Shown here in pieces: positions 8,647 through 17,100 of a stretch of DNA of 60,670 nt. The first letter of the stretch is position 1; each line of letters opens with the position of its first letter. A program made the position numbers and the translations under genes. Below the pieces are notes generated by a model. The model saw only the letters and a list, made by a program, of their open reading frames with translations, did no database searches and was not told where the DNA came from. The DNA is taken from contig JADLAV010000001.1 in assembly GCA_020848075.1 (NCBI GenBank), forward strand, positions 1 through 60,670, written 5' to 3'. The DNA is from Burkholderiales bacterium. GTDB lineage: Bacteria > Pseudomonadota > Gammaproteobacteria > Burkholderiales > SG8-39.

Positions 8647-9063
8647 TCAGCACCCGATCACCACGTCCTGTTCTTCCATGCGCCTCGCGAGCTCCTCGCC
8701 GCTCATCACCTCGACCGGCACGATCAGCTGGTCCTCGGTGAGCCCGCGCGCCTCGAGCGACTCGCGCTCGACGTAGAGCTTTTCGATGTCGTAGCCCTCC
8801 AGCGCCCGGTAGGTGGGCGAGAAGTTCTTCACCTCGATCGGCTTGGTGTCCTGTCCTTTCGCGAGCTGGTACACGCCATCGTCGAGGAAGGCGAGGCTCA
8901 CATCCTGGTCGAACGCCGCGCTGATCAGCACGACCTCGAGCGCCTCGAGCGCGTAGATCGTCCCGTGGGGCGCCTTGCGGTTGACGAACATGAACTTCTT
9001 GACGACCCCGGAGGTTTCTTCCTCGAGGTCCATGCCGCCCTTCTCGCCGCCTTGCTCGCTCAT
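8647..9063 (-). CDS. dsrF: DsrF, TusC-like subunit of DsrEFH
   Basis: 138 residues of the DsrE/DsrF superfamily, with the characteristic KKFMFVNRKAPHGTIYALEALEV N-terminal segment after a short acidic leader. The only cysteine is the last residue, consistent with DsrF having no catalytic cysteine. ATG start, 27 nt after the dsrE stop. Confidence 0.93.
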   Translation of the reverse strand: MSEQGGEKGGMDLEEETSGVVKKFMFVNRKAPHGTIYALEALEVVLISAAFDQDVSLAFLDDGVYQLAKGQDTKPIEVKNFSPTYRALEGYDIEKLYVERESLEARGLTEDQLIVPVEVMSGEELARRMEEQDVVIGC

Positions 9064-9090
9064 CGCGGTTGCGCTCTCTCGTTCGCTCCG

Positions 9091-9450
9091 TCAGTCGCCG
9101 AAGACCACCAGGCGGTCGGCCTGGATCCCCGACTCCACCAGCTGTCCCAGCCCGGAGATGCGGAAGCCGGGCGCGAGGTTCTCCTCGACGAGTCCCCGGC
9201 GCAGCCCCGCGGCGACGCACACCACCAGGTCGAGACCGTGCTCCTCGGCGAGCTTCGCCCACCGATTCACGATGTGGCGGTCGTCCTGCGGCGGCTCGGT
9301 GAGCTTGGTCGCGTTGTTCACGCCGTCGTTGTAGAAGAACACGCGATGGATCTGGTGGCCCTTGGCGAGCGCCGCCTTGGCGAACTGGTACGCGGTGTCC
9401 GAAGCCTGGTGGCTGTAGGGCCCCTCGTTGATCATCAAGCCGAACTTCAC
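9091..9450 (-). CDS. dsrE: DsrE, TusD-like catalytic subunit of DsrEFH
   Basis: 119 residues from a GTG. C78 in DLVVCVAAGLRRG is at the position of the active cysteine that carries persulfide in studied DsrE proteins. It lies between dsrB and dsrF in standard order. Cytoplasmic sulfur relay between TusA and DsrC. Confidence 0.95.
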   Translation of the reverse strand: MKFGLMINEGPYSHQASDTAYQFAKAALAKGHQIHRVFFYNDGVNNATKLTEPPQDDRHIVNRWAKLAEEHGLDLVVCVAAGLRRGLVEENLAPGFRISGLGQLVESGIQADRLVVFGD

Positions 9451-9469
9451 GGGTTCGCCGTCCGCGCCG

Positions 9470-10543
9470 TCAGAATCGAATATGGGTCGAGGCGTTCAGC
9501 GTGCGCCGCGAGCCGCGCCAGTCGTCGATGTGGTACTTGGTGAACGGGAGGCCGGTCTTCTCGAAGAAGCGCGGCCAGCCGATGCGCTCGACCCAGTCGA
9601 CCATCCGCTCCCACGGCCGCGCGTCGGCCTTGTAGGTCAGGAGGATCTTGCGGACCACGGCGGCCACCTCGGGCCAGCGCGGCGGGTTGTTCGGCAGTCC
9701 CGAGGCGACCAGCTTGTGGAAGGTGGGCCGGCCGCGGGCGTTCGCGTTCTTGCCGCCCACCCAGATCGCGATCTTCGAGTTCTCGGGATCGTTGATCTGC
9801 ATCGGCGGGCACGGCGGGTAGCAGGCGCCGCAGCAGACGCACTTCTTCTCGTCCACCTCGAGCGAGGGCTTGCCGTTCACCAGCGCCGGCCGGATCGCCG
9901 CCACCGGGCAGCGCGCGACCACCGCCGGGCGCTCGCAGATGTTGGCGACGAGATCGTGGTTGATCTTCGGCGGCTTGGTGTGCTGCATGATGATCGCCAT
10001 GTCGGCCTGCCCGCCGCAGTTGATCTCGCAGCACGAGGTCGAGAGCTTCACGCGGTTCGGCATCTCGCACTTCACGAACTCCTGGTAGAGCTCGTCCATC
10101 AGCGCCTTCGCCACGCCGGAAGCGTCGGTACCGGGGATGTCGCAGTGCAGGAACCCTTGCGTGTGCGCGATCATCGACACCGAGTTCGCGGTGCCGCCGA
10201 CCGGGAAGCCCGCCTCGGTGAGCGCCTTCACCAGCGGCTCGACCTTCTTCTGATCGGCCACCATGTACTCGACGTTCGAGCGCGCGGTGAAGCGCAGGTG
10301 CCCGTCGGCGTACCGGTCGCCGATGTCGCACAGCTTGCGGATCGTGTGGACGTCCATCTGCCGCTGCGTGCCGGCCTTGACGGTCCAGATCTCGTCTCCA
10401 CTCGCCGCCCGGTGATACAGCACGCCCGGCTTCGGGTGGTTGTGGTAGACCCACTTGCCGTAGTTCTTCCGCATCACCGGATGCAGCAAGGGCATCGGGT
10501 CCGGCACGCCGCTCTCGATCGGCGCTCGGTGCTCAGCAGCCAT
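9470..10543 (-). CDS. dsrB: DsrB, reverse dissimilatory sulfite reductase beta subunit
   Basis: 357 residues. Sirohaem/[4Fe-4S] cysteines are seen at C134 and in STSCCEINC (about residues 169-176). An inserted ferredoxin domain has C212 and CVCCGACYPPC (about 235-245). Pairs with DsrA to oxidise DsrC-bound sulfide sulfur to sulfite. ATG start; gap of about 30 nt to the dsrA stop. Confidence 0.97.
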   Translation of the reverse strand: MAAEHRAPIESGVPDPMPLLHPVMRKNYGKWVYHNHPKPGVLYHRAASGDEIWTVKAGTQRQMDVHTIRKLCDIGDRYADGHLRFTARSNVEYMVADQKKVEPLVKALTEAGFPVGGTANSVSMIAHTQGFLHCDIPGTDASGVAKALMDELYQEFVKCEMPNRVKLSTSCCEINCGGQADMAIIMQHTKPPKINHDLVANICERPAVVARCPVAAIRPALVNGKPSLEVDEKKCVCCGACYPPCPPMQINDPENSKIAIWVGGKNANARGRPTFHKLVASGLPNNPPRWPEVAAVVRKILLTYKADARPWERMVDWVERIGWPRFFEKTGLPFTKYHIDDWRGSRRTLNASTHIRF

Positions 10544-10575
10544 GTCTTCCTCCTAGGCCTTCGATGCGCACGCGC

Positions 10576-11874
10576 TCAGGCGACGTCGCGCTTGCGCTCT
10601 TCCCACTTCGCGACTTCCTCGTCCCAGCCGTCGGTGCGGACATAGGGGTTCGCGCGCGGCTCGACGATCATGTTCGGGTCGACCGGCAGGCCGACCCCCT
10701 CGAGGAAGTTCACCAGCCCGACGCGGTCGATCGTCTCGCCGATCCGCTCGTGCTCGAGCGCGTTCTCGGCGAAGAAGTCGATCACGTTGCGCGCGAGCTC
10801 GCCGAGCTTCTCGAGGTCCTCGTCGGTCTCGAGCTTCATGAAGGGCACGATCACAGTGCCCATGGTGGAGCCGATCTTGAGCACGCTCTTTCCGCCCACG
10901 AGCAGCGTCACGCCGCGGTCCTTGCCCGGGAGCAGCGCACCGGGCATCACGTTCAGGCAGTGCATGCAGCGCACGCAGTCATGGTTGTCGATCTGGAGCA
11001 CCTCGCCGTCGCTCATCCGCACCGCGGTGACGTGCGCGACCTTCGACTCGGCGCCGGCCTTCTTCACCGAGAGCGCCTTCGTCGGGCAGCGGGTGACGAC
11101 GTCGTTCACCAGCTGGTCCATGCCGTGATCGGCGAACCACGCGCGGGCGAGCGTCTCGTTCGCCTGGATGTTGTCGCGCCAGGTGCCGATGGTGGCGAAG
11201 TCCGAGCGCTGGATCGAGTTGACGCAGTCGTTCGGGCACCCGGAGAACTTGAACTTGAACTTGTACGGCAGCGCCGGGCGGTGCATGTCGTCGAGGTTGG
11301 CGTTGATGATGCTCCGCAGCGTGCGCGCCTCGTCGAAGCAGGACATCTCGCAGCGCGCCGCGCCGACGCAGGACATCGAGGTGCGCAGCGCTGGGCCCGC
11401 GCCGCCGAGGTCGTAGCCCGCCTCGTTCAGCTCGTCGAAGGCCGTCTGCACCTTCTCGGAGGTCGCGCCCTGGAACATGATGTCGCCCGACTGGCCGTGC
11501 AGCGCGATCAGGCCGGAGCCGTGCTTCTCCCAGATGTCGCACAGCTGCCGCAGGGTCTTGGTGTCGTAGTGCATCCCCGCCGGCGGCTGCACCCGCAGGG
11601 TGTGGAACTCCGCCGCGGCCGGAAAGCGCGGCTTGTCGTTCTCGTCCTTGAGCTCGGTGAAGCGCGGGATGACGCCGCCGCCGTAGCCGTACACGCCGAT
11701 GGTGCCGCCCTTCCAGTAGCCCTTCTTGTCCTGGTAGGACGCCTCGAGCTGGCCGAGGAGATCGACCATCATGTCGTTGTCCTGCGCCAGGCGCTTGAGG
11801 CCGGTCACGAAACTCGGCCACGGCCCGGACTCGAGCTGATCGAGCATGGGCGTCTCGGGCATCTTCTTCGGCAT
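10576..11874 (-). CDS. dsrA: DsrA, reverse dissimilatory sulfite reductase alpha subunit
   Basis: 432 residues from the ATG at 11874, behind a GGAAGGAG ribosome site and giving the usual MPKK-ETPMLDQLE start; longer in-frame starts add no homology. Cysteines C169, C175, C179 (MSCVGAARCEMSC) and C213, C217 (SGCPNDC) bind the sirohaem-coupled cluster; CVRCMHC (about 300-306) and C263 belong to the inserted ferredoxin domain. First gene of the operon. Sirohaem for it could come from the methyltransferase gene at 14363. Confidence 0.97.
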   Translation of the reverse strand: MPKKMPETPMLDQLESGPWPSFVTGLKRLAQDNDMMVDLLGQLEASYQDKKGYWKGGTIGVYGYGGGVIPRFTELKDENDKPRFPAAAEFHTLRVQPPAGMHYDTKTLRQLCDIWEKHGSGLIALHGQSGDIMFQGATSEKVQTAFDELNEAGYDLGGAGPALRTSMSCVGAARCEMSCFDEARTLRSIINANLDDMHRPALPYKFKFKFSGCPNDCVNSIQRSDFATIGTWRDNIQANETLARAWFADHGMDQLVNDVVTRCPTKALSVKKAGAESKVAHVTAVRMSDGEVLQIDNHDCVRCMHCLNVMPGALLPGKDRGVTLLVGGKSVLKIGSTMGTVIVPFMKLETDEDLEKLGELARNVIDFFAENALEHERIGETIDRVGLVNFLEGVGLPVDPNMIVEPRANPYVRTDGWDEEVAKWEERKRDVA

Positions 11875-12183
11875 GGTTGCTCCTTCCAGTGGTTGTCTCC
11901 AGGCGGCACTCGTCCTCTTGCGGGACGTCTTTCGCGCAGCCGCCGTTTCCGGGCAGGGGCGTCGCGAACGCTCCTCCGGCAGCAGGAGCAGAATTCGCAC
12001 GAATGTAGCGTCCGGGATGCGGGGTAGAAATCGCCCCGCTAGGGGATGCCCACCTACCCGTTCGGGGAGGGCGCGACCTACCCGAAAGGGTTAGGCGAAC
12101 GCTCCCCCACCCGAGGAATAGGCACGGGCGACGCCGCTCGCTTGAATCGCGGGTTGACACCTTCCGCCTCGGGGTCCGAGGAG
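11875..12183. promoter_or_regulatory. Divergent dsrA / accessory-module control region
   Basis: 309 bp between dsrA (minus) and the plus-strand unit. On the minus strand TTTCTA (12030-12025) and TACATT (12007-12002), 17 bp apart, form a weak sigma-70-like promoter for dsrA with an untranslated leader of about 120 nt. Upstream of it lie three GC-rich inverted repeats (12034-12045, 12053-12070, 12077-12095); two share the direct repeat ACCTACCCG. On the plus strand TTGACA at 12154 has no convincing -10 box. The elements are read directly; regulation is inferred. Confidence 0.4.
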
Positions 12184-12450
12184 ATGACCGCGCTCACTCC
12201 GCTCGACAGCTTCACCGTGCCGCTCGGCGGCCAGGCCATCGAGCTGCAGCAGATCGACTACGTCGAGGGCGGCATGAGCCTCCTCCAGGTGCGCATTCGC
12301 GAGGGCAAGCGCTTCACGATCTTCGACATCGACCCGGCGACCGCGCGGCGCTGGGGCGAGGCCCTGCTCGCGTGGTCGGGCAAGCACCCCAGCGGGAGCG
12401 GCGCGGGAAACGCCCCGCCGGCCGCCACCGGCGAGGAAAGCACGCCGTGA
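12184..12450 (+). CDS. Small conserved protein of unknown function, dsr-adjacent
   Basis: 88 residues from an ATG with GAGG very close upstream. A beta-rich middle (MSLLQVRIREGKRFTIFDID) is followed by a short helix (ATARRWGEALLAW) and a low-complexity Gly/Ala/Pro tail. No catalytic motif is visible. Its TGA overlaps the GTG of the Cas6-like gene, so the two are probably translated together. It resembles small betaproteobacterial uncharacterised proteins, but I cannot assign a function. Confidence 0.7.
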   Translation: MTALTPLDSFTVPLGGQAIELQQIDYVEGGMSLLQVRIREGKRFTIFDIDPATARRWGEALLAWSGKHPSGSGAGNAPPAATGEESTP

Positions 12451-13088
12451 TCCCCGACGCCGACTTCGTCGACCTGGCGTACACGCTTGCGGGCGGGCGG
12501 CTGCCGGGCGACCACTCCGCCGCACTGTGGCGGGCACTCGCGCGCGCGCTCCCCTGGCTCGAGGCGGAGGAGCGCGCCGCGGTCCTGCCGATCCGCGCCG
12601 CGTCGGTTTCCGACGGGAGCCTCGCGGTGAACCGCCGCAGCCGGCTCTTGATGCGGCTGCCCGCGCCGCGCGTGCGCGCCGCGCTTGCGCTTTGCGGAAC
12701 GTCGCTCGCGATCGACGACGCCCAGGTCGAGGTCGGGAATGCGATGACGCGCGCGCTCATCGCGCACGGCACGCTCTACGCGCACCGTGTCGCCTGCCCC
12801 GTCGCAGACGAGGCAGCCTTCGTGCGCGATGTGGCGGAGGGTCTCGGTGCGCTCGCCGTGGGTGGGGATTTCATCTGCGGCCGGCGCACGGCCGTGCGCG
12901 GCCCCGACGGGGAGCTCGCAGGATACAGCCTGATGCTTACCGGTCTGCGGCCCGCCGAGTCGTTGCGATTGCAGGTCGCCGGACTCGGTCCGCACCGCAA
13001 GCTCGGCTTCGGCGTCTTCGTGCCGCACCGCTCGACGGCGGCAGTGGGCAGCGACCGGGCGGCCGAGGAGCAGCGGGCGTTCCGCTGA
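12447..13088 (+). CDS. Cas6/Cmx6-like RNA-processing-fold protein, no CRISPR array nearby
   Basis: 213 residues from the GTG at 12447 (GTGA overlap with the previous stop), starting at IPDADFVDLAY. It resembles the Cas6/Cmx6 family of type I-MYXAN systems: an N-terminal VDLAYTLAGGRLPGDH segment, a central SRLLMRLP strand, and the glycine-rich C-terminal SLRLQVAGLGPHRKLGFG loop typical of RAMP proteins. Histidines are present at about residues 22 and 111. No other cas gene or array lies in the window. It is placed between a small unknown gene and a double-TusA gene, divergent from dsrA, which suggests a job tied to sulfur oxidation rather than immunity. Family resemblance is judged by eye. Confidence 0.72.
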   Translation: MIPDADFVDLAYTLAGGRLPGDHSAALWRALARALPWLEAEERAAVLPIRAASVSDGSLAVNRRSRLLMRLPAPRVRAALALCGTSLAIDDAQVEVGNAMTRALIAHGTLYAHRVACPVADEAAFVRDVAEGLGALAVGGDFICGRRTAVRGPDGELAGYSLMLTGLRPAESLRLQVAGLGPHRKLGFGVFVPHRSTAAVGSDRAAEEQRAFR

Positions 13089-13117
13089 CCTGAAACCGGA
13101 AAAAGGATGCCTCGCAC

Positions 13118-13618
13118 ATGACGCGCACGAAGGAAACGCCAGCGCCGGTCAAGCACGACGTGGCGCTGGATCTCGCCGGGCTCTCGTGTCCCGCGCCGCT
13201 CCTCGGCGCCAAGCGGGTCATGGACGATCTCGCGCCCGGCCAGGTGCTGCTGCTCGTCTCCGACTGCCCGGGCACGTTCGACGATCTTTCCGCCTGGGTG
13301 AAGTACACCGACCACGAGCTCGTCGCGCACGAGAAGGTGGAGGGAAAGCGCGTCGCCTACTTCCTGCGCAAGGGCAAGAGCGCGCCGCCGAGGGCGCACG
13401 CCACGCTCGACATCCGCGGCGTGTCCTGCCCCGGCCCGATCGTCGAGGCGAAGAAGCTGCTCGACGGCATGCAGCGCGGCGAGGTGCTGCACCTCATCTC
13501 GAGCTGCCCGGGCTCGCCCGCCGACGTGCGGGCATGGGTGAAGACGACCGCGCTCGAGCTCGTCGAGATGCGCGAGCCCGAGCCGAGCGTCTACGAGTTC
13601 TTTATACGCAAGAGCTGA
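13118..13618 (+). CDS. Tandem double-domain TusA-like sulfurtransferase
   Basis: 166 residues made of two TusA domains about 80 residues apart. Domain 1 has C24 in LSCPAPLLGAKR and domain 2 has C104 in VSCPGPIVEAKK; both are the CPxP sulfur-binding motif. Each domain also has a second cysteine 26 residues later (SDCPGT, SSCPGS at C50 and C130). Ordinary TusA is about 80 residues with one domain. It probably carries sulfane sulfur, with two carrier sites, towards DsrEFH. ATG start; located 29 nt after the Cas6-like gene. Confidence 0.88.
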   Translation: MTRTKETPAPVKHDVALDLAGLSCPAPLLGAKRVMDDLAPGQVLLLVSDCPGTFDDLSAWVKYTDHELVAHEKVEGKRVAYFLRKGKSAPPRAHATLDIRGVSCPGPIVEAKKLLDGMQRGEVLHLISSCPGSPADVRAWVKTTALELVEMREPEPSVYEFFIRKS

Positions 13619-13672
13619 CGCTCCTTCGAGGATGGCCTCACTCATTCTTCAGCGCAAAGGCGGGTCGCACGA

Positions 13673-13728
13673 ACAAGGGGGGACTCCCCCTTGTATAGCC
13701 CCGAACGAACAAGGGGCAAGCCCCTTGT
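13673..13728. repeat. Pair of tandem ACAAGGGG hairpins
   Basis: Two inverted repeats of the same design: 13673-13694 (ACAAGGGGG, loop GACT, CCCCCTTGT) and 13709-13728 (ACAAGGGGC, AA, GCCCCTTGT). Both are flanked by CGAAC on the left and TATA on the right. They lie 55-110 nt after the double-TusA stop and may act as terminators or be a REP-type element. Confidence 0.6.
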
Positions 13729-13787
13729 ATATCCCCCGTCTGGAGAGCCAACGGCTTACGCGGACCGCGGTGACGCAGGCGGCGTGA

Positions 13788-14366
13788 ATGTCGATTAGGG
13801 TCAAGACCGTCTGGTTCAAGAAGGCCGCAGGACAGCGCGGCCCGGACGAAGTCGGCAGCGTGCTCGCTGCCACGATCTGGCGGCTGTCGGAGAACGCCGT
13901 CGCCGGGCTTTCGAAAGCCGATTGCGACATCATCACGCCCGAGCGCGGCGTGCGCATCCTCGGCGAGATGGCCGCGTTCCTGCTCCACGTGACCGACCGG
14001 ACGATCCACGGCCGCGTCGGCGACGACGAGCGCGCGCGCCTCTTGCAGGCCACCGGCAGCCGGCTCGCCGACGTGATGGCGGAGAACATCCGCGCGATGG
14101 TGGGCGACGACGGCTTCGACTACCGCTCGAACTTCATCGACATGCTGAACCGCCGCGGCGCCGAGTACGCGGAGTTCGCGATCGACCCGGCGAACCCGAG
14201 CTTCGAGGTGCTGCGCTACCTCGCCCTCGCGATCCGCGAGCTCGCGACCGACGCCGACCAGCCCTGGGTGGCCGACCAGGTGATGGAGATCCTCGCGCCC
14301 GAGGCGCTCGCCACGCTCGAGAGGACGATCGACGGCTTCTTTCCCGCACCGGAGATGGCGGCGTGA
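13788..14366 (+). CDS. Conserved helical protein of unknown function
   Basis: 192 residues, predicted almost wholly helical with alternating charge, no signal peptide, membrane segment or cysteine cluster (its cysteine count is very low). It starts [15 protein letters not shown]. Its TGA overlaps the GTG of the uroporphyrinogen-III methyltransferase gene, so the two are probably translationally coupled. The context suggests a role in sirohaem delivery or Dsr maturation, which is inference only. I do not recognise the family. Confidence 0.75.
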   Translation: MSIRVKTVWFKKAAGQRGPDEVGSVLAATIWRLSENAVAGLSKADCDIITPERGVRILGEMAAFLLHVTDRTIHGRVGDDERARLLQATGSRLADVMAENIRAMVGDDGFDYRSNFIDMLNRRGAEYAEFAIDPANPSFEVLRYLALAIRELATDADQPWVADQVMEILAPEALATLERTIDGFFPAPEMAA

Positions 14367-15229
14367 TTCCGGAAGCGAGCGCGACCCTCGGTCGGGCAAC
14401 GGACTGCGGCGACGCAGCGCCTCGCGGCAAGGTGTGCCTCGTCGGCGCCGGTCCGGGAGATCCCGATCTCCTCACGCTGCGCGCGCTGCGGCTCATGCAG
14501 CAGGCGGACGTCGTCCTGCACGATCATCTCGTCTCGGAGGCCGTGCTCGCGCTCGTCCGCGCGGATGCCGAGCGGATCTACGTCGGCAAGCGGGAGCGCA
14601 ACCACGCGCTCTCGCAGGAGGAGATCAACGCGCTCCTGGTGCGGCTCGCCGGCGAAGGCAAGCGCGTGCTGCGCCTCAAGGGCGGCGACCCGTTCATGTT
14701 CGGGCGCGGGGGCGAGGAGGCCGAGGCCCTTGCCGAGCACGACATCCCGTTCGAGGTCGTCCCCGGCGTCACCTCGGCGGCAGGCGCATCGAGCCGTGCC
14801 GGCATTCCGCTCACGCACCGCGACTACGCGCAATCCTGCGTGTTCGTCACCGGCCACCGCCGCGAAGGCGGCGCCCAGATGGACTGGCCGGCGCTCGCAC
14901 GAGCTCGCCAGACCCTGGTGATCTACATGGGGCTCGGCATGCTGCCGGAGATTTCGCGCCGTCTCATCGCGCACGGGCGCGGCGCGGACACACCGGCCGC
15001 GATCGTCGAGCGAGCGACGACGGCGGCGCAGCGCGTGGTCGCCGGCACGCTCGCGACGCTGCCCGACCTCGCCAAGGCTTGCGGAGCAAGGCCGCCCGCC
15101 CTCGTCATCGTGGGCGAGGTGGTCGCGCTGCGCGAACGGCTGTGCCCGGCACGGCCCGATGCGCTACCGGTTCGCCCTCACCGGGACGCGCCGGAATGCG
15201 CGGCCGATCCGCTCACGACCGACCGTTGA
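14363..15229 (+). CDS. cobA: Uroporphyrinogen-III C-methyltransferase (SUMT)
   Basis: 288 residues from a GTG overlapping the previous stop. Motifs: [19 protein letters not shown] (SAM site, about residues 23-41), [16 protein letters not shown] (about 108-123), VPGVTSAAG, and a C-terminal ALVIVGEVV. It methylates uroporphyrinogen III at C2 and C7 to precorrin-2, the first step to sirohaem, the DsrAB cofactor. It is a stand-alone SUMT without a fused CysG oxidase/ferrochelatase domain. Its last 17 bases overlap the convergent HAD gene. Confidence 0.92.
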   Translation: MIPEASATLGRATDCGDAAPRGKVCLVGAGPGDPDLLTLRALRLMQQADVVLHDHLVSEAVLALVRADAERIYVGKRERNHALSQEEINALLVRLAGEGKRVLRLKGGDPFMFGRGGEEAEALAEHDIPFEVVPGVTSAAGASSRAGIPLTHRDYAQSCVFVTGHRREGGAQMDWPALARARQTLVIYMGLGMLPEISRRLIAHGRGADTPAAIVERATTAAQRVVAGTLATLPDLAKACGARPPALVIVGEVVALRERLCPARPDALPVRPHRDAPECAADPLTTDR

Positions 15230-15668
15230 CGGTCATCGCGGCATCGAGCTCGCGGAGAGTCCCGCCGAGCTCGGCCGCGGCGCGGGCATCGAAACCCTCG
15301 CGCGGGTCGATTGCGACGACGCGCACCCCCGCGGGATAGTGCGCCGGGTCGTCGTCCACGACGACCCAGGCGGCCTCCGGCGCGGCATTGCGCTCGAGAT
15401 AGCCGAGCATCTCGCGATGGCGGTACGCCCCGCTGAGATCGCTCGATTCGGGAGTCACGCCGACCACGCGCGGTGCGATGTCGGGGGAAAAGAGCTCGCG
15501 CAGGGAGTCGAGCGAGAGCCCGAGGCGCCAGGCGGAAGCGACGACGACCCGTGCGCCCGGATGCGCGCGCAGCACGGTCTCGAAGCGATCCAGGCAGTCC
15601 CTCTCGAAGCGGAATGGCGCCGAGCTGAGACGCCGCATGACTCCGTCGAAGTCAAGAAAGACGTACAC
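15213..15668 (-). CDS. HAD-superfamily hydrolase-like protein
   Basis: 151 residues from a GTG. Motif I is DFDGV near the N-terminus (residues 6-10), motif II is a Ser in VVASAWR (about residue 45), and the late acidic motif is VVVDDDP (about residue 102). It resembles the small HAD domain of RNA-repair-associated phosphatases. It converges with and overlaps the SUMT gene by 17 bp. Substrate unknown. Confidence 0.8.
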   Translation of the reverse strand: MYVFLDFDGVMRRLSSAPFRFERDCLDRFETVLRAHPGARVVVASAWRLGLSLDSLRELFSPDIAPRVVGVTPESSDLSGAYRHREMLGYLERNAAPEAAWVVVDDDPAHYPAGVRVVAIDPREGFDARAAAELGGTLRELDAAMTVNGRS

Positions 15669-16020
15669 GCAGCCCTCGGCATTACCGCGCCCGACCGCGC
15701 CGCGCGCGACAGTGCGCCTGAGTGGGGTTGTTCTTCACTGCGCGCTTGGCTCGAATGGTGGCCCGGGGGTCGCCCGGCGATTCGCGAGGCGCGCCCCGGG
15801 CCCGCAAACATACCTCCGGCGTGCGGCCGGGGCAACCGTGCCATGTCACGCTTGCCCCGCTGCTCTCATCCAGCGCATGAAACGATCCGCAGTGCAAGAC
15901 GCGCGTGTCGGCAATCCGTCAGTCGCACGTGCTGCGTCAAGCCTCTGTTTCGACACGTGGTTTGCCTGGCGAGGGGATCGGGGCGGGGCTTGGGTCCGAC
16001 TGCCACGGCGCTCCGCGGCT
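15669..16020. other. 352-bp gap without a supported gene
   Basis: Lies between two minus-strand genes. A 71-codon open frame on the minus strand (15682-15897) has no recognisable domain or ribosome site and is not supported. I see no repeat, terminator or clear promoter here. Confidence 0.4.
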
Positions 16021-16971
16021 TCATCCTCCGGAGACCTCGCGCAGCGCGGCCATCGGCCCCGCCTTACGCAGGGCCGCGAGCTCGCCGGCATCGCGCACGA
16101 AGAGCGATCCCGCGAACCCGAGCGCGTTGATCGAGGTCGCTCCGAAGTGCTCGCGGGTCCGCGGCACGGCGAGCATCCATTCCCGCGCGACGAGCAGACT
16201 GTACGGCGCGGATTGAAAAAGCCGGCCGTCGCGGTCGATCACGCCCACGCCGATCGCCGCCAGCAGCGCCCGATAGAGGGGGACGCATCGCGCGGCCTCC
16301 GCAACCGGGTCGCACGTCCGTTTCGGCTCCGACGCGGGCACGGCCGTTGCATCGCGCCACGCGAACGCGTGCCTGAACGGAAGCGTGGGCAGCCGCGCGA
16401 CACCGGCTGCGCGGTGCACCGGGTCGAGCGCCGACTCGATCGGGATCGCAGGGCCTTGCGCCGCGAGCGGCAGCGGCACGAGCTGCAGGTGCCTGTGCGG
16501 CTGGCTCGCGCCGGCCACGACGCCGCCGTTGTAGAAGCCGAGCGACGGCAGCTCGGCCATGCACGCTACGAGCGCGGCGAAGTCGGCTGCGTCGAGCAGC
16601 GTCTCCTGGTCGGCGAATACACGCGTCACGATGAGCAGATGGCGGTCGATCACATAGAACTTGTTGAGCAGCGCAAAGTGGGTCGGCGACACGCCGGCGA
16701 CGAAGAGATCCGGCTCGTGCGGAAGGAACGGGTTCACCGGCTTTCCCGCCGCGGCCTGCGCCGCGCGCCGCTCGCCTTCGATCCGTTTCAGCGCGAGGCT
16801 CGAGACGCGACGGACGACGAACCGGACGCCGCCGTCATCGATCGTCTCCTGCTCGGTCTCGATCGGCTGCAACGCGCCCGACGCCAATGCATGTCGGCGC
16901 GTCCGATCGATCGCAGCCACGAGCGATCCCGGCAGGAAGGACGGGATGCGCGGGCGCGGGTGGGTGGTCAT
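16021..16971 (-). CDS. ATP adenylyltransferase (Ap4A phosphorylase), HIT superfamily
   Basis: 316 residues. The phosphorylase signature is the histidine triad-like QPHRHLQLVPLPL near residue 157, after FYNGGVVAGAS. The N-terminal half has the PFLPHEPDLFV and HFALLNKFYVIDRHLLIVTR strands of this family. It breaks diadenosine tetraphosphate phosphorolytically to ATP and ADP. Length and motif order fit the Apa2-type enzymes. Confidence 0.9.
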   Translation of the reverse strand: MTTHPRPRIPSFLPGSLVAAIDRTRRHALASGALQPIETEQETIDDGGVRFVVRRVSSLALKRIEGERRAAQAAAGKPVNPFLPHEPDLFVAGVSPTHFALLNKFYVIDRHLLIVTRVFADQETLLDAADFAALVACMAELPSLGFYNGGVVAGASQPHRHLQLVPLPLAAQGPAIPIESALDPVHRAAGVARLPTLPFRHAFAWRDATAVPASEPKRTCDPVAEAARCVPLYRALLAAIGVGVIDRDGRLFQSAPYSLLVAREWMLAVPRTREHFGATSINALGFAGSLFVRDAGELAALRKAGPMAALREVSGG

Positions 16972-17100
16972 GCGCGGAAGAGCGCGAGCGCCGCGATCAG
17001 TGCCCGCGGACTCAGCCGCAGCGCAGCACGGCTGAGCGCAAGGCCCGCACCGGCTTGGCCTGCGGCCACGGGTGTCCCGGCGGCGAGGGCCTCTCAGCCC

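Noticed and set aside
12154-12182. TTGACA at 12154 as promoter of the plus-strand accessory genes
   Set aside because: The hexamer 17 bp downstream (CGAGGA) does not resemble a -10 box and overlaps the ribosome site region.
15682-15897. 71-codon minus-strand frame in a 352-bp gap
   Set aside because: No ribosome site, no recognisable domain and unusual composition compared with neighbours.
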